Assembly: GCF_013149805.1 (NCBI RefSeq)
Contig: NZ_JABEZT010000004.1
Span: forward strand, 1-64,000
Source: Isoptericola chiayiensis
GTDB lineage: Bacteria; Actinomycetota; Actinomycetes; Actinomycetales; Cellulomonadaceae
Direction: 5' to 3'
DNA: 64,000 nt
Shown: positions 26,835 through 36,006 of the stretch, one piece after another
Layout of the letters: each line of letters begins with the position of its first letter
Position numbering within the stretch: the first letter of the stretch is position 1
Translations under genes and position numbers: made by a program
The notes under the pieces: generated by a model
What the model was told of the DNA's origin: nothing
Seen by the model: only the letters and a program-made list of their open reading frames with translations
Databases searched by the model: none

Positions 26835-27398
26835 TCAGGGCGTGAGACCGGTCATCTGCTGCAGGCGCAGCACGGTGCGCCAGTTGCGACCGGTGGTCCA
26901 CGGGCCCGTGGCGCGGTCCAGGCGCGCGCTCGTCAGCCGGCTTCGGCCGATCCCCGCGGTGTAGTGCACGTACAGCGCGCCGTGCGCGGTGGCGAGGTGC
27001 TCGGGACCGTCGTGCGCCGCGGCGAGGCGGGCGACGCCGTCGTCGTCCACGGGCTCCGGTCCCAGGTGCAGCTGCAGGTGGCCCGGATCGTCCCGCGCGA
27101 CGGCGGGGAACGGGTTCGCCGCGACGAGGTCGGCCCAGCGTGCCGCGGGCACGACGGCCAGCGGCACAGCGTCGCCCACGCGGGCGGCCAGCGCCGCGGT
27201 CAGTTCGACCTCTAGGCGCGCCACGCCGTCGGCCCCCGTGCTTCCGCCCTCCGACGTCGCCACGAGGTTGCCGCTGGTGGCGTACGTGGCGGCGTCGCGC
27301 AGCCCGACGCCGGCCGCCGCGGCACGCAGGTCCGCCGCGGACACCCGCCGGTGCCCGCCGACGTTCACCCCGCGCAGCAGCACCACGTAGACCGTCAC
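26835..27398 (-). CDS. DUF1697 family protein
   Basis: 187 aa from the GTG at 27398. The start of the protein (VTVYVVLLRGVNVGGHRRV) is the hallmark of DUF1697, a small alpha/beta family of unknown function widespread in bacteria. Further family features: LRDAATYATSGNLVAT near 48-62, PFPAVARDDPGHLQLHLG near 105-120, and a C-terminal RLDRATGPWTTGRNWRTVLRL near 160-180, where the TGRNWRT block is highly conserved. Cytosolic. The GTG has no Shine-Dalgarno; a CACGAT 6 nt before it may be a -10 box of a leaderless transcript. Confidence 0.88.
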   Translation of the reverse strand: MTVYVVLLRGVNVGGHRRVSAADLRAAAAGVGLRDAATYATSGNLVATSEGGSTGADGVARLEVELTAALAARVGDAVPLAVVPAARWADLVAANPFPAVARDDPGHLQLHLGPEPVDDDGVARLAAAHDGPEHLATAHGALYVHYTAGIGRSRLTSARLDRATGPWTTGRNWRTVLRLQQMTGLTP

Positions 27399-27677
27399 GC
27401 GACCATCGTGCCCCGACGCGGGCTCGCGTGCCGTCCGGATCACCGCGGTGTGAACTGTTGATGACGAGTTCGCGACGCGCCGCCGTTGTGGCGTCCGTCA
27501 CCGCTGCGCGGTCGTAACGTGAGCCGCAGGACACCCACCCAGGGCGTCCCCGGGAGGCCAACCGATGGAGTGCTCGCTCCGCGCAGGAGGGCCGGCCCCG
27601 GTCCTCGCGCCCGTGGCGGCGCTCCGGACCGGTCGCCCGCCCCGCCCACCATCCCGCTCTGCGCGAGGGAGCACACC

Positions 27678-29018
27678 GTGGCCCACACCGACATCCCCAG
27701 CACCGACCGGCGGACGTTCGTCATCGACACGTCCGTCCTGCTGTCCGACCCGCGGGCGATCCACCGCTTCGCCGAGCACGACGTCGTGCTCCCCGTCGTC
27801 GTCGTCACCGAGCTCGAGGCCAAGCGGCACCACGCCGAGCTCGGCTACTTCGCGCGCAGCGCGTTGCGGGCTCTCGACGACCTGCGGATCGAGAACGGCC
27901 GGCTGGACGCACCGATCCCCATCGGGTCCGACGGCGGCACCCTGCGCGTCGAGCTGAACCACACCGACCCGCAGGTCCTGCCGGCTGGGTTCCGGCTCGG
28001 GGACAACGACACCCGGATCCTGTCGGTGGCCGCCAACCTCGCCGCGGAGGGGCGTGACGTCACCGTCGTGTCCAAGGACCTGCCCATGCGGGTCAAGGCG
28101 TCCGCCGTCGGGCTGCGCGCCGAGGAGTACCGCCACGAGCTCGCCGTCGACTCCGGCTGGACGGGCATGCGCGAGCTGGCCGTCACCGACGACCAGATGG
28201 CCGCGCTGTACGACGGCACCGAGCTCGAGCTCGCCGCCCTGGACCCGCAGGTCGTGGCCGACGCCTCGCCCCTGCTGTGCCACACCGGCCTGGTGATCCA
28301 GGCGGCGGGGGGCTCGGCGCTCGGGCGCGTCACCGCCGACAAGCGCATCCGGCTGGTGCGCGGCGACCAGGACGTGTTCGGCGTGCACGGGCGGTCGGCC
28401 GAGCAGCGCGTCGCGATCGACCTGCTGCTCGACCCGGACGTCGGGATCATGTCGATGGGCGGCCGCGCGGGGACGGGTAAGTCTGCGCTCGCCCTGTGCG
28501 CCGGGCTGGAGGCCGTGCTCGAGCGGCGCCAGCACCGCAAGATCCTGGTGTTCCGGCCGCTGTACGCCGTCGGCGGGCAGGAGCTCGGCTACCTGCCCGG
28601 CACCGAGTCCGAGAAGATGAACCCGTGGGCGCAGGCGGTCTACGACACGCTCGGCGCGCTGGTCTCCCCGTCCGTCGTCGACGAGGTCATCGACCGCGAG
28701 ATGCTCGAGGTGCTGCCCCTGACCCACATCCGGGGCCGGTCGCTGCACGACGCGTTCGTCATCGTCGACGAGGCCCAGTCCCTGGAGCGCAACGTGCTGC
28801 TGACCGTGCTGTCGCGCGTGGGGCAGGGGTCCCGGGTGGTGCTCACCCACGACGTCGCTCAGCGGGACAACTTGCGGGTGGGGCGGCACGACGGCGTCGC
28901 GGCGGTGATCGAGGCGATGAAGGGGCACCCGCTGTTCGCGCACGTGACCCTGACCCGCTCCGAGCGCTCTCCGGTGGCGGCGCTGGTCACGGAGATGCTG
29001 GAGGGCCTGGAGATCTGA
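27678..29018 (+). CDS. phoH: PIN-PhoH fusion protein (PhoH2-like RNase/ATPase)
   Basis: 446 aa. N-terminal PIN ribonuclease domain (about 10-150): [15 protein letters not shown] with the first acidic residue, [11 protein letters not shown] with a second, and [13 protein letters not shown] with the acidic cluster. C-terminal PhoH ATPase (about 230-446): Walker [14 protein letters not shown] near 261-273, [17 protein letters not shown] near 290, Walker [12 protein letters not shown] near 358 and [14 protein letters not shown] near 385. Proteins of this architecture in mycobacteria unwind and cleave RNA. GTG start chosen for GAGGGA 7 nt upstream. An upstream ATG at 27565 with GGGAGG opens an overlapping frame (see findings). 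Ends at a strong hairpin. Confidence 0.93.
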   Translation: MAHTDIPSTDRRTFVIDTSVLLSDPRAIHRFAEHDVVLPVVVVTELEAKRHHAELGYFARSALRALDDLRIENGRLDAPIPIGSDGGTLRVELNHTDPQVLPAGFRLGDNDTRILSVAANLAAEGRDVTVVSKDLPMRVKASAVGLRAEEYRHELAVDSGWTGMRELAVTDDQMAALYDGTELELAALDPQVVADASPLLCHTGLVIQAAGGSALGRVTADKRIRLVRGDQDVFGVHGRSAEQRVAIDLLLDPDVGIMSMGGRAGTGKSALALCAGLEAVLERRQHRKILVFRPLYAVGGQELGYLPGTESEKMNPWAQAVYDTLGALVSPSVVDEVIDREMLEVLPLTHIRGRSLHDAFVIVDEAQSLERNVLLTVLSRVGQGSRVVLTHDVAQRDNLRVGRHDGVAAVIEAMKGHPLFAHVTLTRSERSPVAALVTEMLEGLEI

Positions 29019-29037
29019 CCGGGGGTGGGACGGCGAC

Positions 29038-29090
29038 GAGGCGCGCTGCCGCGTGGAACCCCCCAGCCCCGCGCACCGGCAGCGCGCCTC
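29038..29090 (+). terminator. Hairpin terminator after phoH
   Basis: Perfect 14-bp stem (GAGGCGCGCTGCCG at 29038-29051, complement at 29077-29090) with a 25-nt loop, 20 nt past the phoH stop codon. It would also form in any transcript starting at the minus-strand promoter at 29106-29134. Confidence 0.75.
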
Positions 29091-29105
29091 TCGCCGTACA
29101 GGACG

Positions 29106-29135
29106 ACCATATCAGGTGAGGTAAGGCTTACCAAA
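29106..29135 (-). promoter_or_regulatory. DtxR/IdeR iron box overlapping an orphan minus-strand promoter
   Basis: 29117-29135 reads TGAGGTAAGGCTTACCAAA, matching 17 of 19 positions of the DtxR/IdeR consensus TWAGGTWAGSCTWACCTWA, with a perfect GGTAAG-G-CTTACC core. On the minus strand TTGGTA (29134-29129), a 17-nt spacer and TATGGT (29111-29106) form a promoter whose spacer is the iron box, the classical repressor arrangement. No protein-coding gene follows, and both flanking genes are convergent. Confidence 0.65.
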
Positions 29136-29184
29136 GCCCCTGTCCGTCTGGCGAGACAGGCGCGCGGCCGGTCGCTCTCGAAGC

Positions 29185-29257
29185 GCTGTGGGCGCACTTT
29201 CTGTGGCTCGATATCATGCCGAAGCGGTTATATCGGGCCAAAAAGTGCGCCCACAGC
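29185..29257. repeat. 73-nt palindromic element, copy C
   Basis: Arms GCTGTGGGCGCACTTT (29185-29200) and the complement (29242-29257); inside the loop CGATAT and ATATCG pair to extend the structure. Located 14 nt past the fumC stop codon, between convergent phoH and fumC. Shares the conserved CGGGCC preceding the right arm with the two other copies. Confidence 0.85.
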
Positions 29258-29271
29258 GGACGAGGATGCGG

Positions 29272-30705
29272 TCAGGCCTGGGGCGGACGCGTCATCGACA
29301 GCACGTCGAGCGCCTCGTCGAGCTGGGCCTCGGTGACCTCGCCGCGCTCGACGAACCCGAGAGCCACCACGGCCTCGCGCACCGTGATGCCCTCGGCGAC
29401 GGCCTTCTTCGCGACCTTCGCCGCCGCCTCGTAGCCGATGACGCGGTTCAGCGGCGTGACGATCGACGGCGACGACTCGGCGAACGCCCGCGCCCGCTCC
29501 TCGTTCGCCGTCAGGCCGTCCACCGTCTTGTCCGCCAGCACGCGCGACGCGTTCGACAGCAGGCGGATCGACTCCAGGACGCCCTGGGCGATCACCGGGA
29601 TCTGCACGTTCAGCTCGAACGTGCCCGTGGCGCCGGCCCACGCGACCGTCGCGTCGTTGCCGACCACACGCGCGGCGACCATCAGCACCGCCTCCGGGAT
29701 CACCGGGTTGACCTTGCCCGGCATGATCGAGCTGCCCGGCTGCAGGTCCGGGATCGCGATCTCGCCGAGACCGGTGTTGGGCCCGGAGCCCATCCAGCGC
29801 AGGTCGTTGCAGATCTTGGTCACCGACACCGCGATGGTGCGCAGCGCGCCGGACAGCTCGACCAGCCCGTCCCGGGCCGACTGCGCCTCGAAGTGGTCGC
29901 GCGCCTCGCTCAGCGGCAGGCCCGTGTCCTCGCGCAGCAGCTCGATCACGCGCTGCGGGAACCCGGCCGGGGTGTTGATGCCGGTCCCGACGGCGGTGCC
30001 GCCCAGGGGGACCTCGGCGGCCCGGGGGAGCGCGGCCTCCACGCGCTCGATGCCGTAGCGGATCGCCGCGGCGTACCCGCCGAACTCCTGACCCAGGGTG
30101 ACGGGCGTCGCGTCCATGAGGTGCGTGCGGCCCGACTTCACCACGCCGGCGAACTCCGCGGCCTTCGCCTCCAGGGCCTCGGCCAGGTGCGCCAGCGCCG
30201 GGACCAGGTCCCGCACGACGCCGGCGGTGGCGGCCACGTGCACCGACGTCGGGAACACGTCGTTCGAGGACTGCGAGGCGTTGACGTGGTCGTTCGGGTG
30301 AACGTCGCGACCCAGGGTCTGCGTGGCCAGCGTGGCCAGCACCTCGTTGGTGTTCATGTTCGACGACGTCCCCGAACCGGTCTGGAAGACGTCGACCGGG
30401 AAGTGCTCGTCCAGCTCGCCCGAGGCGACCCGGTCGGCGGCCGCGGCGATGGCGTCCGCGACGTCGCGGTCGAGCACGCCGAGCTCGGCGTTGGTCAGTG
30501 CCGCGGCCTTCTTCACCCGCGCCAGGGCCTCGATGTGCCCCCGCTCCAGGGGGGTGCCCGAGATCGGGAAGTTCTCGACCGCGCGCTGCGTCTGGGCGCG
30601 GTACAGGGCGTGGGCGGGGACACGGACCTCGCCCATCGTGTCGTGCTCGATGCGGTACTCGGTCGCGGGCGCGGCGGCGCCACCGGCGGCGGTGTCGGAA
30701 GTCAT
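29272..30705 (-). CDS. fumC: Class II fumarate hydratase
   Basis: 477 aa. Interconverts fumarate and malate in the TCA cycle without an iron-sulfur cluster. Signature [15 protein letters not shown] at about residues 328-342 with the catalytic loop serine; [17 protein letters not shown] near 106-122; [19 protein letters not shown] near 137-155; [19 protein letters not shown] near 188-206 with the catalytic His. Start at ATG 30705 (MTSDTAAGG); an in-frame ATG 11 codons upstream lacks support. The 14-nt gap to palindromic copy C and the iron box close by are of interest because class II fumarases are the iron-independent type. Confidence 0.97.
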   Translation of the reverse strand: MTSDTAAGGAAAPATEYRIEHDTMGEVRVPAHALYRAQTQRAVENFPISGTPLERGHIEALARVKKAAALTNAELGVLDRDVADAIAAAADRVASGELDEHFPVDVFQTGSGTSSNMNTNEVLATLATQTLGRDVHPNDHVNASQSSNDVFPTSVHVAATAGVVRDLVPALAHLAEALEAKAAEFAGVVKSGRTHLMDATPVTLGQEFGGYAAAIRYGIERVEAALPRAAEVPLGGTAVGTGINTPAGFPQRVIELLREDTGLPLSEARDHFEAQSARDGLVELSGALRTIAVSVTKICNDLRWMGSGPNTGLGEIAIPDLQPGSSIMPGKVNPVIPEAVLMVAARVVGNDATVAWAGATGTFELNVQIPVIAQGVLESIRLLSNASRVLADKTVDGLTANEERARAFAESSPSIVTPLNRVIGYEAAAKVAKKAVAEGITVREAVVALGFVERGEVTEAQLDEALDVLSMTRPPQA

Positions 30706-30798
30706 GCGTCTATCGTGCCGCACCCGCGCGGCGGGCAACGTGTGAGAGGGGTCACGCCGTCGGGCCGTGACACGGCGTCGCGTCCCGACGGCGGCCCC

Positions 30799-30816
30799 GA
30801 CCGGTCGCTACCGGTC
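30799..30816 (-). terminator. Small hairpin at the carbonic anhydrase 3' end
   Basis: GACCGGT-CGCT-ACCGGTC, a perfect 7-bp stem with a 4-nt loop overlapping the last two bases of the carbonic anhydrase stop codon. An additional inverted repeat (ACGCCGT/ACGGCGT) lies just beyond, toward fumC. Confidence 0.45.
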
Positions 30817-31465
30817 AGCCGAGCGGCTCCTCGCCGACGTCGCCGGCCACCTCGATCAGCCGGGCCGAACCCTCGGCCAGGTCGTACTCCACCCCGACGA
30901 TCGCCAGCCTGCCCTCGGCCACCGCGGCGTCCAGGGCGCGCGAGTAGCCGCGCAGGGCGCCCACGGTGTGCCGCACGTGCGCGGTGCGCAGCCGGTCCGC
31001 GAACGGGGTGCCGTCGTCGCCGTCGGCCGAGGTCACCGCCCCCGACCCGGCGAGCCCGGCGATCGACGGGATCACCTTGTCCACCACGGACCGCACGAAC
31101 CCGGGCGGCTGCTCGCCGGTCTGCAGGGTCTGCGCCGTCGCCTTGACCGCGCCGCAGGAGTCGTGACCGAGCACCACCACGAGCGGGGTGCCGAGGACGT
31201 CGACGCCGAACTCGATCGAGCCCAGGACCGTGGTGTCGACGACGTGCCCCGCGGTGCGGACCACGAACACGTCGCCGAGGCCCTGGTCGAAGATGATCTC
31301 GGCCGCCACCCGGGAGTCGGAGCACCCGAAGATCACCGTGTGCGGGTGCTGCGCGGACGCCAGCTCACGACGCCGGGCGGCACCCTGGGAGGGGTGCGCG
31401 GGCTCGTCACGGACGAAGCGGTCGTTGCCGGACCGCAGCTCTGCCCAGGCCTCACGGGGTGTCAT
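30815..31465 (-). CDS. Beta-class carbonic anhydrase
   Basis: 216 aa. Interconverts CO2 and bicarbonate; supplies bicarbonate to carboxylases. Zinc ligands are visible: Cys in [12 protein letters not shown] near residues 46-57 (with the Asp-Arg dyad), and His and Cys in [13 protein letters not shown] near 98-110. Also [20 protein letters not shown] near 68-87. The segment [12 protein letters not shown] around 155 is a variable insertion. ATG at 31465 lies 38 nt after the xseB stop on the same strand, so cotranscription with xseA-xseB is likely. No signal peptide. Confidence 0.93.
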   Translation of the reverse strand: MTPREAWAELRSGNDRFVRDEPAHPSQGAARRRELASAQHPHTVIFGCSDSRVAAEIIFDQGLGDVFVVRTAGHVVDTTVLGSIEFGVDVLGTPLVVVLGHDSCGAVKATAQTLQTGEQPPGFVRSVVDKVIPSIAGLAGSGAVTSADGDDGTPFADRLRTAHVRHTVGALRGYSRALDAAVAEGRLAIVGVEYDLAEGSARLIEVAGDVGEEPLG

Positions 31466-31503
31466 GCATCCTCCATCGTCGTCGCCGGACTCCCGGCGGG
31501 TCG

Positions 31504-31734
31504 TCAGTCGGTCTCCGCGCCGGAGGTCGACCGGGCCGCCTCCAGCCGCTCGCGAGCGCCGTCGAGCCACTCCTGGCAGCGGGCGGCCAGCGCCTCGCCC
31601 CGTTCCCACAGGGCGAGCGACGTCTCCAGGGGCTCGCCGCCGGCCTCGAGCCGGGACACCACCTGGACCAGCTCGTCGCGCGCCTCCTCGTAGGACAGGG
31701 TGGCCACGTCACGGGACTCGTTCTGCTCGCTCAC
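31504..31734 (-). CDS. xseB: Exodeoxyribonuclease VII small subunit
   Basis: 76 aa. Helical small subunit of exonuclease VII. The family core is clear: [20 protein letters not shown] at about 13-32, then [20 protein letters not shown] near 36-55. A GTG start gives the usual length. It lies 176 nt downstream of xseA, a gap that is occupied by the 20-bp tandem repeats, which is unusual because xseA and xseB are usually adjacent or overlapping. Confidence 0.94.
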   Translation of the reverse strand: MSEQNESRDVATLSYEEARDELVQVVSRLEAGGEPLETSLALWERGEALAARCQEWLDGARERLEAARSTSGAETD

Positions 31735-31845
31735 GAGGGACAGTCAACCGCACGCCGCCGACATCGTGCCCGCCCGTCTCGGGGACAGGACGCCGCCGTC
31801 CGCCGTCGTGGACGGGGGCGACGGGCCGCTCCACGTCGGCGGAAC

Positions 31846-31925
31846 GTCGCCTACCTCGCGGGAGGATTGCCTACCTCGCCGGGACGTTGCCTACCCGGGC
31901 GGGCGGTCGCCTACCTCGCGGGAGG
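31846..31925. repeat. 20-bp tandem repeat array, four units
   Basis: Four units with exact 20-bp period and core GCCTACCTCGCGGGA, beginning near 31846, 31866, 31886 and 31906. The last contains the TAG stop of xseA and its final codons (P-P-A-R-stop), the same arrangement as the array at 981-1081 with the CHAD gene. Lies between xseA and xseB. It abuts 9-nt repeats (GCGGTCGGC) encoding the xseA tail. Confidence 0.88.
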
Positions 31926-33245
31926 GTCGGCGCGGTCGGCGCGGTCGGCGCGGTCGGCGGGGACGGTGCGGGTCACGGTCGCGTCCAGGGCGCCCGACGC
32001 GACCCGGACGTGCACGTCCTGCCCGGCGGCGACCTCCGTGGCGGACCGCACCACGGCGCCGTCGGCGCGCTGCACGACGGCGTAGCCCCGGTCGAGCGTC
32101 GAGGCGGGCGACAGGGCCCGCACCTGGGCACGCATCCGGTCGACCTCGCCCGCGGCGCGCACCAGCGCGGTGTCGAGGCAGGTGCGCACGTGCCGCAGGT
32201 GCTGCGCGACGTGCTGCGCGCGGGCCTCGACCATCGTCTCCGGCCGCGCCAGCACGGGCCGCGACCGCACGGAGTCGAGACCGTGCTGCTCACGCTGCAG
32301 CAGCCCCTGCACGGCGCCGCGGATGCGCTGGCGCGCCTGGGAGACGCGCTGGCGCTCCTCGCCGACGTCGGGCACGACGTGCTTCGCGGCGTCCGTCGGG
32401 GTCGACGCGCGGTAGTCGGCCACGAGGTCCATCAGCGGCGTGTCGGTCTCGTGCCCGATCGCCGAGACGAGGGGGGTGCGGCAGGCCGCGGCGGCGCGCA
32501 CCAGGGTCTCGTTGCTGAACGGCAGGAGGTCCTCCACCGACCCGCCGCCGCGGGCCACGATCAGCACGTCGACGTCCTCGCGGGCGTCGAGCTCGGCCAC
32601 CGCCTCGCTCACCTCACGGACCGCGTTGACGCCCTGGACGGCGACCTCGCGGATCTCGAAGCGCACCTGGGGCCAGCGCGCGCGGGCGTTGACGACGACG
32701 TCGTGCTCGGCCTTGGACTCGCGGCCGCACACCAGGCCGATCGTCGACGGCAGGAACGGCAGGGGGCGCTTGCGGTCGGCGTCGAACAGGCCCTCGGCGG
32801 CCAGGACCCGGCGCAGCTGCTCGATGCGGGCCAGCAGCTCGCCGACGCCGACCTGGCGGATGTCGGCGGCGCGCATCGACAACCTGCCGGCCTTGACCCA
32901 GAACTCGGGGCGGGCGTGCACGACGACGTGGTCGCCCGTCTCCGGACGCGCGGCCAGCCCGTCGAAGGCGCGGGTCAGCATGCTCACCGGGAGCGAGGCC
33001 TCGACGTCGGTGTCGCGCAGGGTGAGGAACTGCATCCCGGACCCGCCGCGGTAGGTGTGCTCGACGACCTGGCCCTCGACCCACACGGGGGACATCCGGG
33101 CGACGTAGTCGCGGATCTTGGTGGACAGCAGGCGGACCGGCCAGGGGCGCTCGGCGGTGGTCTCGGCGGCGCGCTCGGGCAGGGGCTGCGCGCTGGTGGC
33201 CGGGCTGTCGGGTCCGGTGCTGAGGTCGGTCACGCCACCCAGCAT
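31911..33245 (-). CDS. xseA: Exodeoxyribonuclease VII large subunit
   Basis: 444 aa from ATG 33245 (a GTG at 33233 is an alternative). Single-strand exonuclease subunit. N-terminal OB-fold ([20 protein letters not shown] about 57-76), central catalytic domain with [20 protein letters not shown] near 155-175, [20 protein letters not shown] near 222-241, and [20 protein letters not shown] near 263-282 where conserved His/Asp/Arg lie, then a long coiled coil (about 300-380) and a small terminal strand region ([11 protein letters not shown]). The last residues are (D-R-A) repeats encoded by 9-nt tandem repeats, and the stop codon falls in the 20-bp repeat array, as if the end of the gene had been replaced by repeats. 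Confidence 0.95.
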   Translation of the reverse strand: MLGGVTDLSTGPDSPATSAQPLPERAAETTAERPWPVRLLSTKIRDYVARMSPVWVEGQVVEHTYRGGSGMQFLTLRDTDVEASLPVSMLTRAFDGLAARPETGDHVVVHARPEFWVKAGRLSMRAADIRQVGVGELLARIEQLRRVLAAEGLFDADRKRPLPFLPSTIGLVCGRESKAEHDVVVNARARWPQVRFEIREVAVQGVNAVREVSEAVAELDAREDVDVLIVARGGGSVEDLLPFSNETLVRAAAACRTPLVSAIGHETDTPLMDLVADYRASTPTDAAKHVVPDVGEERQRVSQARQRIRGAVQGLLQREQHGLDSVRSRPVLARPETMVEARAQHVAQHLRHVRTCLDTALVRAAGEVDRMRAQVRALSPASTLDRGYAVVQRADGAVVRSATEVAAGQDVHVRVASGALDATVTRTVPADRADRADRADPPAR

Positions 33246-33314
33246 GCCGCACGGCGCCGACACGGCACCGACACGGCGCCGAGGGGACGTCACACGGCCT
33301 CCACACCCGCCTCC

Positions 33315-33327
33315 TACACTGGCAGCG
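33315..33327 (+). promoter_or_regulatory. -10 box giving a leaderless ispH mRNA
   Basis: TACACT at 33315-33320 is followed after only 6 nt by the ispH GTG, so transcription would start at or next to the start codon. No Shine-Dalgarno is present, consistent with leaderless translation. Confidence 0.55.
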
Positions 33328-34331
33328 TGACTGCGACCGCACCGGCCCCCGTCCGACCGACCTCGACCAAGCGCGTGCTGCTCGCCGCTCCGCGCGGCTA
33401 CTGCGCCGGCGTCGACCGCGCCGTCGTCGCCGTCGAGAAGGCGCTGGAGAACTACGGTGCCCCCGTCTACGTGCGCAAGGAGATCGTGCACAACAAGCAC
33501 GTCGTCGAGACGCTGCGCGAGCGGGGGGCGATCTTCGTCGAGGAGGCCGAGGAGGTCCCGCGCGGCGCCAAGCTGGTCTTCTCCGCCCACGGCGTCTCCC
33601 CGGCGGTGCGGGAGTCCGCCGCGGCCCGCGACCTGGAGACGATCGACGCCACGTGCCCCCTGGTGACCAAGGTGCACAAGGAGGCCGTGCGGTTCGCGAA
33701 GGCCGACCGCACCATCCTGCTCATCGGGCACGACGGCCACGAGGAGGTCGAGGGCACCGCCGGCGAGGCGCCGGAGCACACGATCGTGGTGAACTCGCCC
33801 GAGGAGGCGGACCTGGTCGAGGTCCCCGACCCGGACAACGTCGTGTGGCTGTCGCAGACCACCCTGTCGGTGGACGAGACGATGGACACCGTCCGGCGGC
33901 TGCGCGAGCGGTTCCCCGCCCTGCAGGACCCGCCGAGCGACGACATCTGCTACGCCACTCAGAACCGCCAGGTGGCCGTGAAGAAGCTGGCCCCGGAGTG
34001 CGACCTGGTGATCGTGGTCGGCTCGGCCAACTCCTCGAACTCGGTGCGCCTGGTCGAGGTCGCGCTGCAGGCCGGCGCCCGCACCGCGTACCGGGTGGAC
34101 CGCGCCGCCGAGATCGACGAGGCCTGGTTCGACGGCGTCGAGACGGTCGGGGTCACGTCCGGGGCCTCCGTGCCCGAGATCCTCGTCGACGACGTCCTGC
34201 GTCAGCTCGCCGAGCGGGGCTACGGCGAGGCCGAGGAGGTGCGCACTGCCACCGAGGACCTCGTCTTCTCGCTGCCGCGGGAGCTGCGACCGCCACGCGA
34301 GGCGCGTCAGCTGCCGATCCAGCCGGCCTGA
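33327..34331 (+). CDS. ispH: 4-hydroxy-3-methylbut-2-enyl diphosphate reductase
   Basis: 334 aa. Last step of the MEP isoprenoid pathway, making IPP and DMAPP with a [4Fe-4S] cluster. The three cluster cysteines are present: [12 protein letters not shown] (Cys 26), [14 protein letters not shown] (about 110) and [11 protein letters not shown] (about 207). Other motifs: [16 protein letters not shown] near 49-64, VFSAHGVSP near 87, [16 protein letters not shown] near 231-246 and [16 protein letters not shown] near 275. Length normal. GTG start is set by the adjacent TACACT. Divergent from xseA, convergent with rmuC. Confidence 0.97.
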   Translation: MTATAPAPVRPTSTKRVLLAAPRGYCAGVDRAVVAVEKALENYGAPVYVRKEIVHNKHVVETLRERGAIFVEEAEEVPRGAKLVFSAHGVSPAVRESAAARDLETIDATCPLVTKVHKEAVRFAKADRTILLIGHDGHEEVEGTAGEAPEHTIVVNSPEEADLVEVPDPDNVVWLSQTTLSVDETMDTVRRLRERFPALQDPPSDDICYATQNRQVAVKKLAPECDLVIVVGSANSSNSVRLVEVALQAGARTAYRVDRAAEIDEAWFDGVETVGVTSGASVPEILVDDVLRQLAERGYGEAEEVRTATEDLVFSLPRELRPPREARQLPIQPA

Positions 34332-34350
34332 GGGCGCACGCCGCGCGACG

Positions 34351-35919
34351 TCAGCCGGCGGCTGCTGCCGACGAGGCGCTGTCGTCGCGGTCGCGGGCGG
34401 CCTCGAGCGCCCGCCGGTCCGACTCGGCGAGGGACTCGACCGAGTCGCGGGTGCCGGGGTCGGTCAGGTCCGCGAGGTCGACGAACGAACCGTCCGTCCC
34501 GGCCAGCAGCTCCGGCTTGGTGACCTCCCGGGTGCCGGCCTCGACGGCCTTCAGCTCGTCCATCTCGAGGGTCGCGTCCGCCACCTTCAGCTCGACCATC
34601 TTGCGTGCGGAGGGCACGACGCGGGTCTCGAGCGTCGCGACGAACTTGTTGTAGTCGTTGGTCACCGTCGTGATCGACCGGCCCAGCTTCGTGACCTTCT
34701 CCGTCATGCCCACGAGCCGCCCGTACAGCTCCTTGCCGGTCCGGAGCACCTTCTGGGCGTCCTCGGCGATGGCCTCCTGCTGCCACGCGTAGGCCACGGT
34801 GCGCAGCATCGCCACGAGCGTCATCGGGGTGGCGACGAGCACGCGCTTGCGGATGGCGGCCTCGAGCAGGTCGGGCTGGTGCTCGACGGCGGCCGAGAGG
34901 ATCGGCTCCGCGGGCACGAACATGACGACGAACTCGGGGGCGGTGTCGAACTGGGCCCAGTAGGCCTTGCCGGCGAGCACGTCGACGTGCTTGGCGAGGT
35001 CCTTCGCGTGGGCCGCGAGCTCGGCGTCCGCGTCGCCGGCCTGCTCGGCCTGCTGGGCGCGCAGGTAGGCGCTGAGCGGCACCTTGGAGTCGACGACCAC
35101 GTTCTTGCCGCCGGACAGGTGCACGACCATGTCGGGGACGAGCACGTCCCCCTCCGCCGTGGTGCGGTGGACCTGCGCGTCGAAGTCGACGTGGTCCATC
35201 ATCCCCGCGGACTCGACGACCCGCTTGAGCTGCAGCTCGCCCCACACGCCGCGTGTCTGGTTGGAGCGCAGCGCCGAGACGAGGTCGCTGGTCCCCGTGC
35301 GCAGCTGGGTGTTGACGGTCTCGAGCTGGCGCAGCTGCTCGGTCAGGGCGGTGTGCCCCTGGAGGCGGGCCTGCTCGGCGGTGTCGACCCGCTCGTTGAC
35401 CTTGTCGAGGGTCTTCGTCATCGGGTCCAGCAGGGCCCGGATCGCCTGCTCGCGCTGGGCGAGCGTCTCGTCGTTCTTCTGGGTGCTGCGCCGCAGCCGC
35501 TCGTTCGCCAGGTCGAGGAACTGGTTCTGGTTGGCGGTCAGCACCTCGTTCGCGAGCGACTTGAAGCGCTGGGCGAGGCGGTCCTGGTCGCCCTTGACCT
35601 CGGCGAGCTGCCGGTCTGCCTCCGCGCGCACCTCCGCGAGCCGTCGTTCGGCCTGCTGCTCCGCGGCCGCCAGCCGGCGCTCCGTCTCCTGCGCCGCCTG
35701 CCCGAGCCGCCGGTCGCCGTCGGCCCGCTCCTGGGCGACCTGGTCGCGCAGGCCGGCGGCCTCGCGCCGGGCGGTGTCCAGCTCCGCCGCGAGCCGGACG
35801 GACTCCATCTCCTGCGAGCGGCCGCGGGCCGAGGTGCGCAGCGCCTGCCACAGCCATCCCAGCAGGATGCCGACGGCGAGGGTCCCGGTGGCCAGCAGCA
35901 GAGCGGTCGAGGTGTCCAT
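34351..35919 (-). CDS. rmuC: DNA recombination protein RmuC
   Basis: 522 aa. An N-terminal membrane anchor (MDTSTALLLATGTLAVGILL, then GWLWQAL) is followed by a coiled coil of about 150 residues rich in Glu/Arg/Ala (AEQQAERRLAEVRAEAD etc.), then the RmuC nuclease-like domain: RGVWGELQLKRVVESAGM near 220-237, VVDSKVPLSAYLRAQQ near 277-292, FVVMFVPAEPIL near 330 and LVATPMTLVAMLRTVAYAWQ near 360-380. RmuC limits inversion-type recombination in E. coli; its mechanism is not well established. ATG at 35919 preferred because the anchor begins there. Convergent with ispH (19-nt gap). Confidence 0.95.
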   Translation of the reverse strand: MDTSTALLLATGTLAVGILLGWLWQALRTSARGRSQEMESVRLAAELDTARREAAGLRDQVAQERADGDRRLGQAAQETERRLAAAEQQAERRLAEVRAEADRQLAEVKGDQDRLAQRFKSLANEVLTANQNQFLDLANERLRRSTQKNDETLAQREQAIRALLDPMTKTLDKVNERVDTAEQARLQGHTALTEQLRQLETVNTQLRTGTSDLVSALRSNQTRGVWGELQLKRVVESAGMMDHVDFDAQVHRTTAEGDVLVPDMVVHLSGGKNVVVDSKVPLSAYLRAQQAEQAGDADAELAAHAKDLAKHVDVLAGKAYWAQFDTAPEFVVMFVPAEPILSAAVEHQPDLLEAAIRKRVLVATPMTLVAMLRTVAYAWQQEAIAEDAQKVLRTGKELYGRLVGMTEKVTKLGRSITTVTNDYNKFVATLETRVVPSARKMVELKVADATLEMDELKAVEAGTREVTKPELLAGTDGSFVDLADLTDPGTRDSVESLAESDRRALEAARDRDDSASSAAAAG

Positions 35920-35992
35920 GGCCGTCAGGCTGTCACGAGACACCGACACGGCCGGTGCGTCGGCCCGGCCGCGTCGGCGACCCGCGGGCAGA

Positions 35993-36006
35993 TACGGTGA
36001 TCCGCG
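35993..36006 (+). promoter_or_regulatory. -10 box for a leaderless ABC exporter mRNA
   Basis: TACGGT at 35993-35998 ends 7 nt before the GTG of the ABC ATPase gene; no Shine-Dalgarno lies between. Same arrangement as ispH and ychF. Confidence 0.5.

Noticed and set aside
27444-27677. Riboswitch upstream of phoH
   Set aside because: No known aptamer core could be recognised; only a ribosome site and GC-rich sequence are visible.
30706-30738. Eleven-codon upstream extension of fumC
   Set aside because: The added residues are Arg-rich and not part of the fumarase family; MTSDT at 30705 fits normal length.
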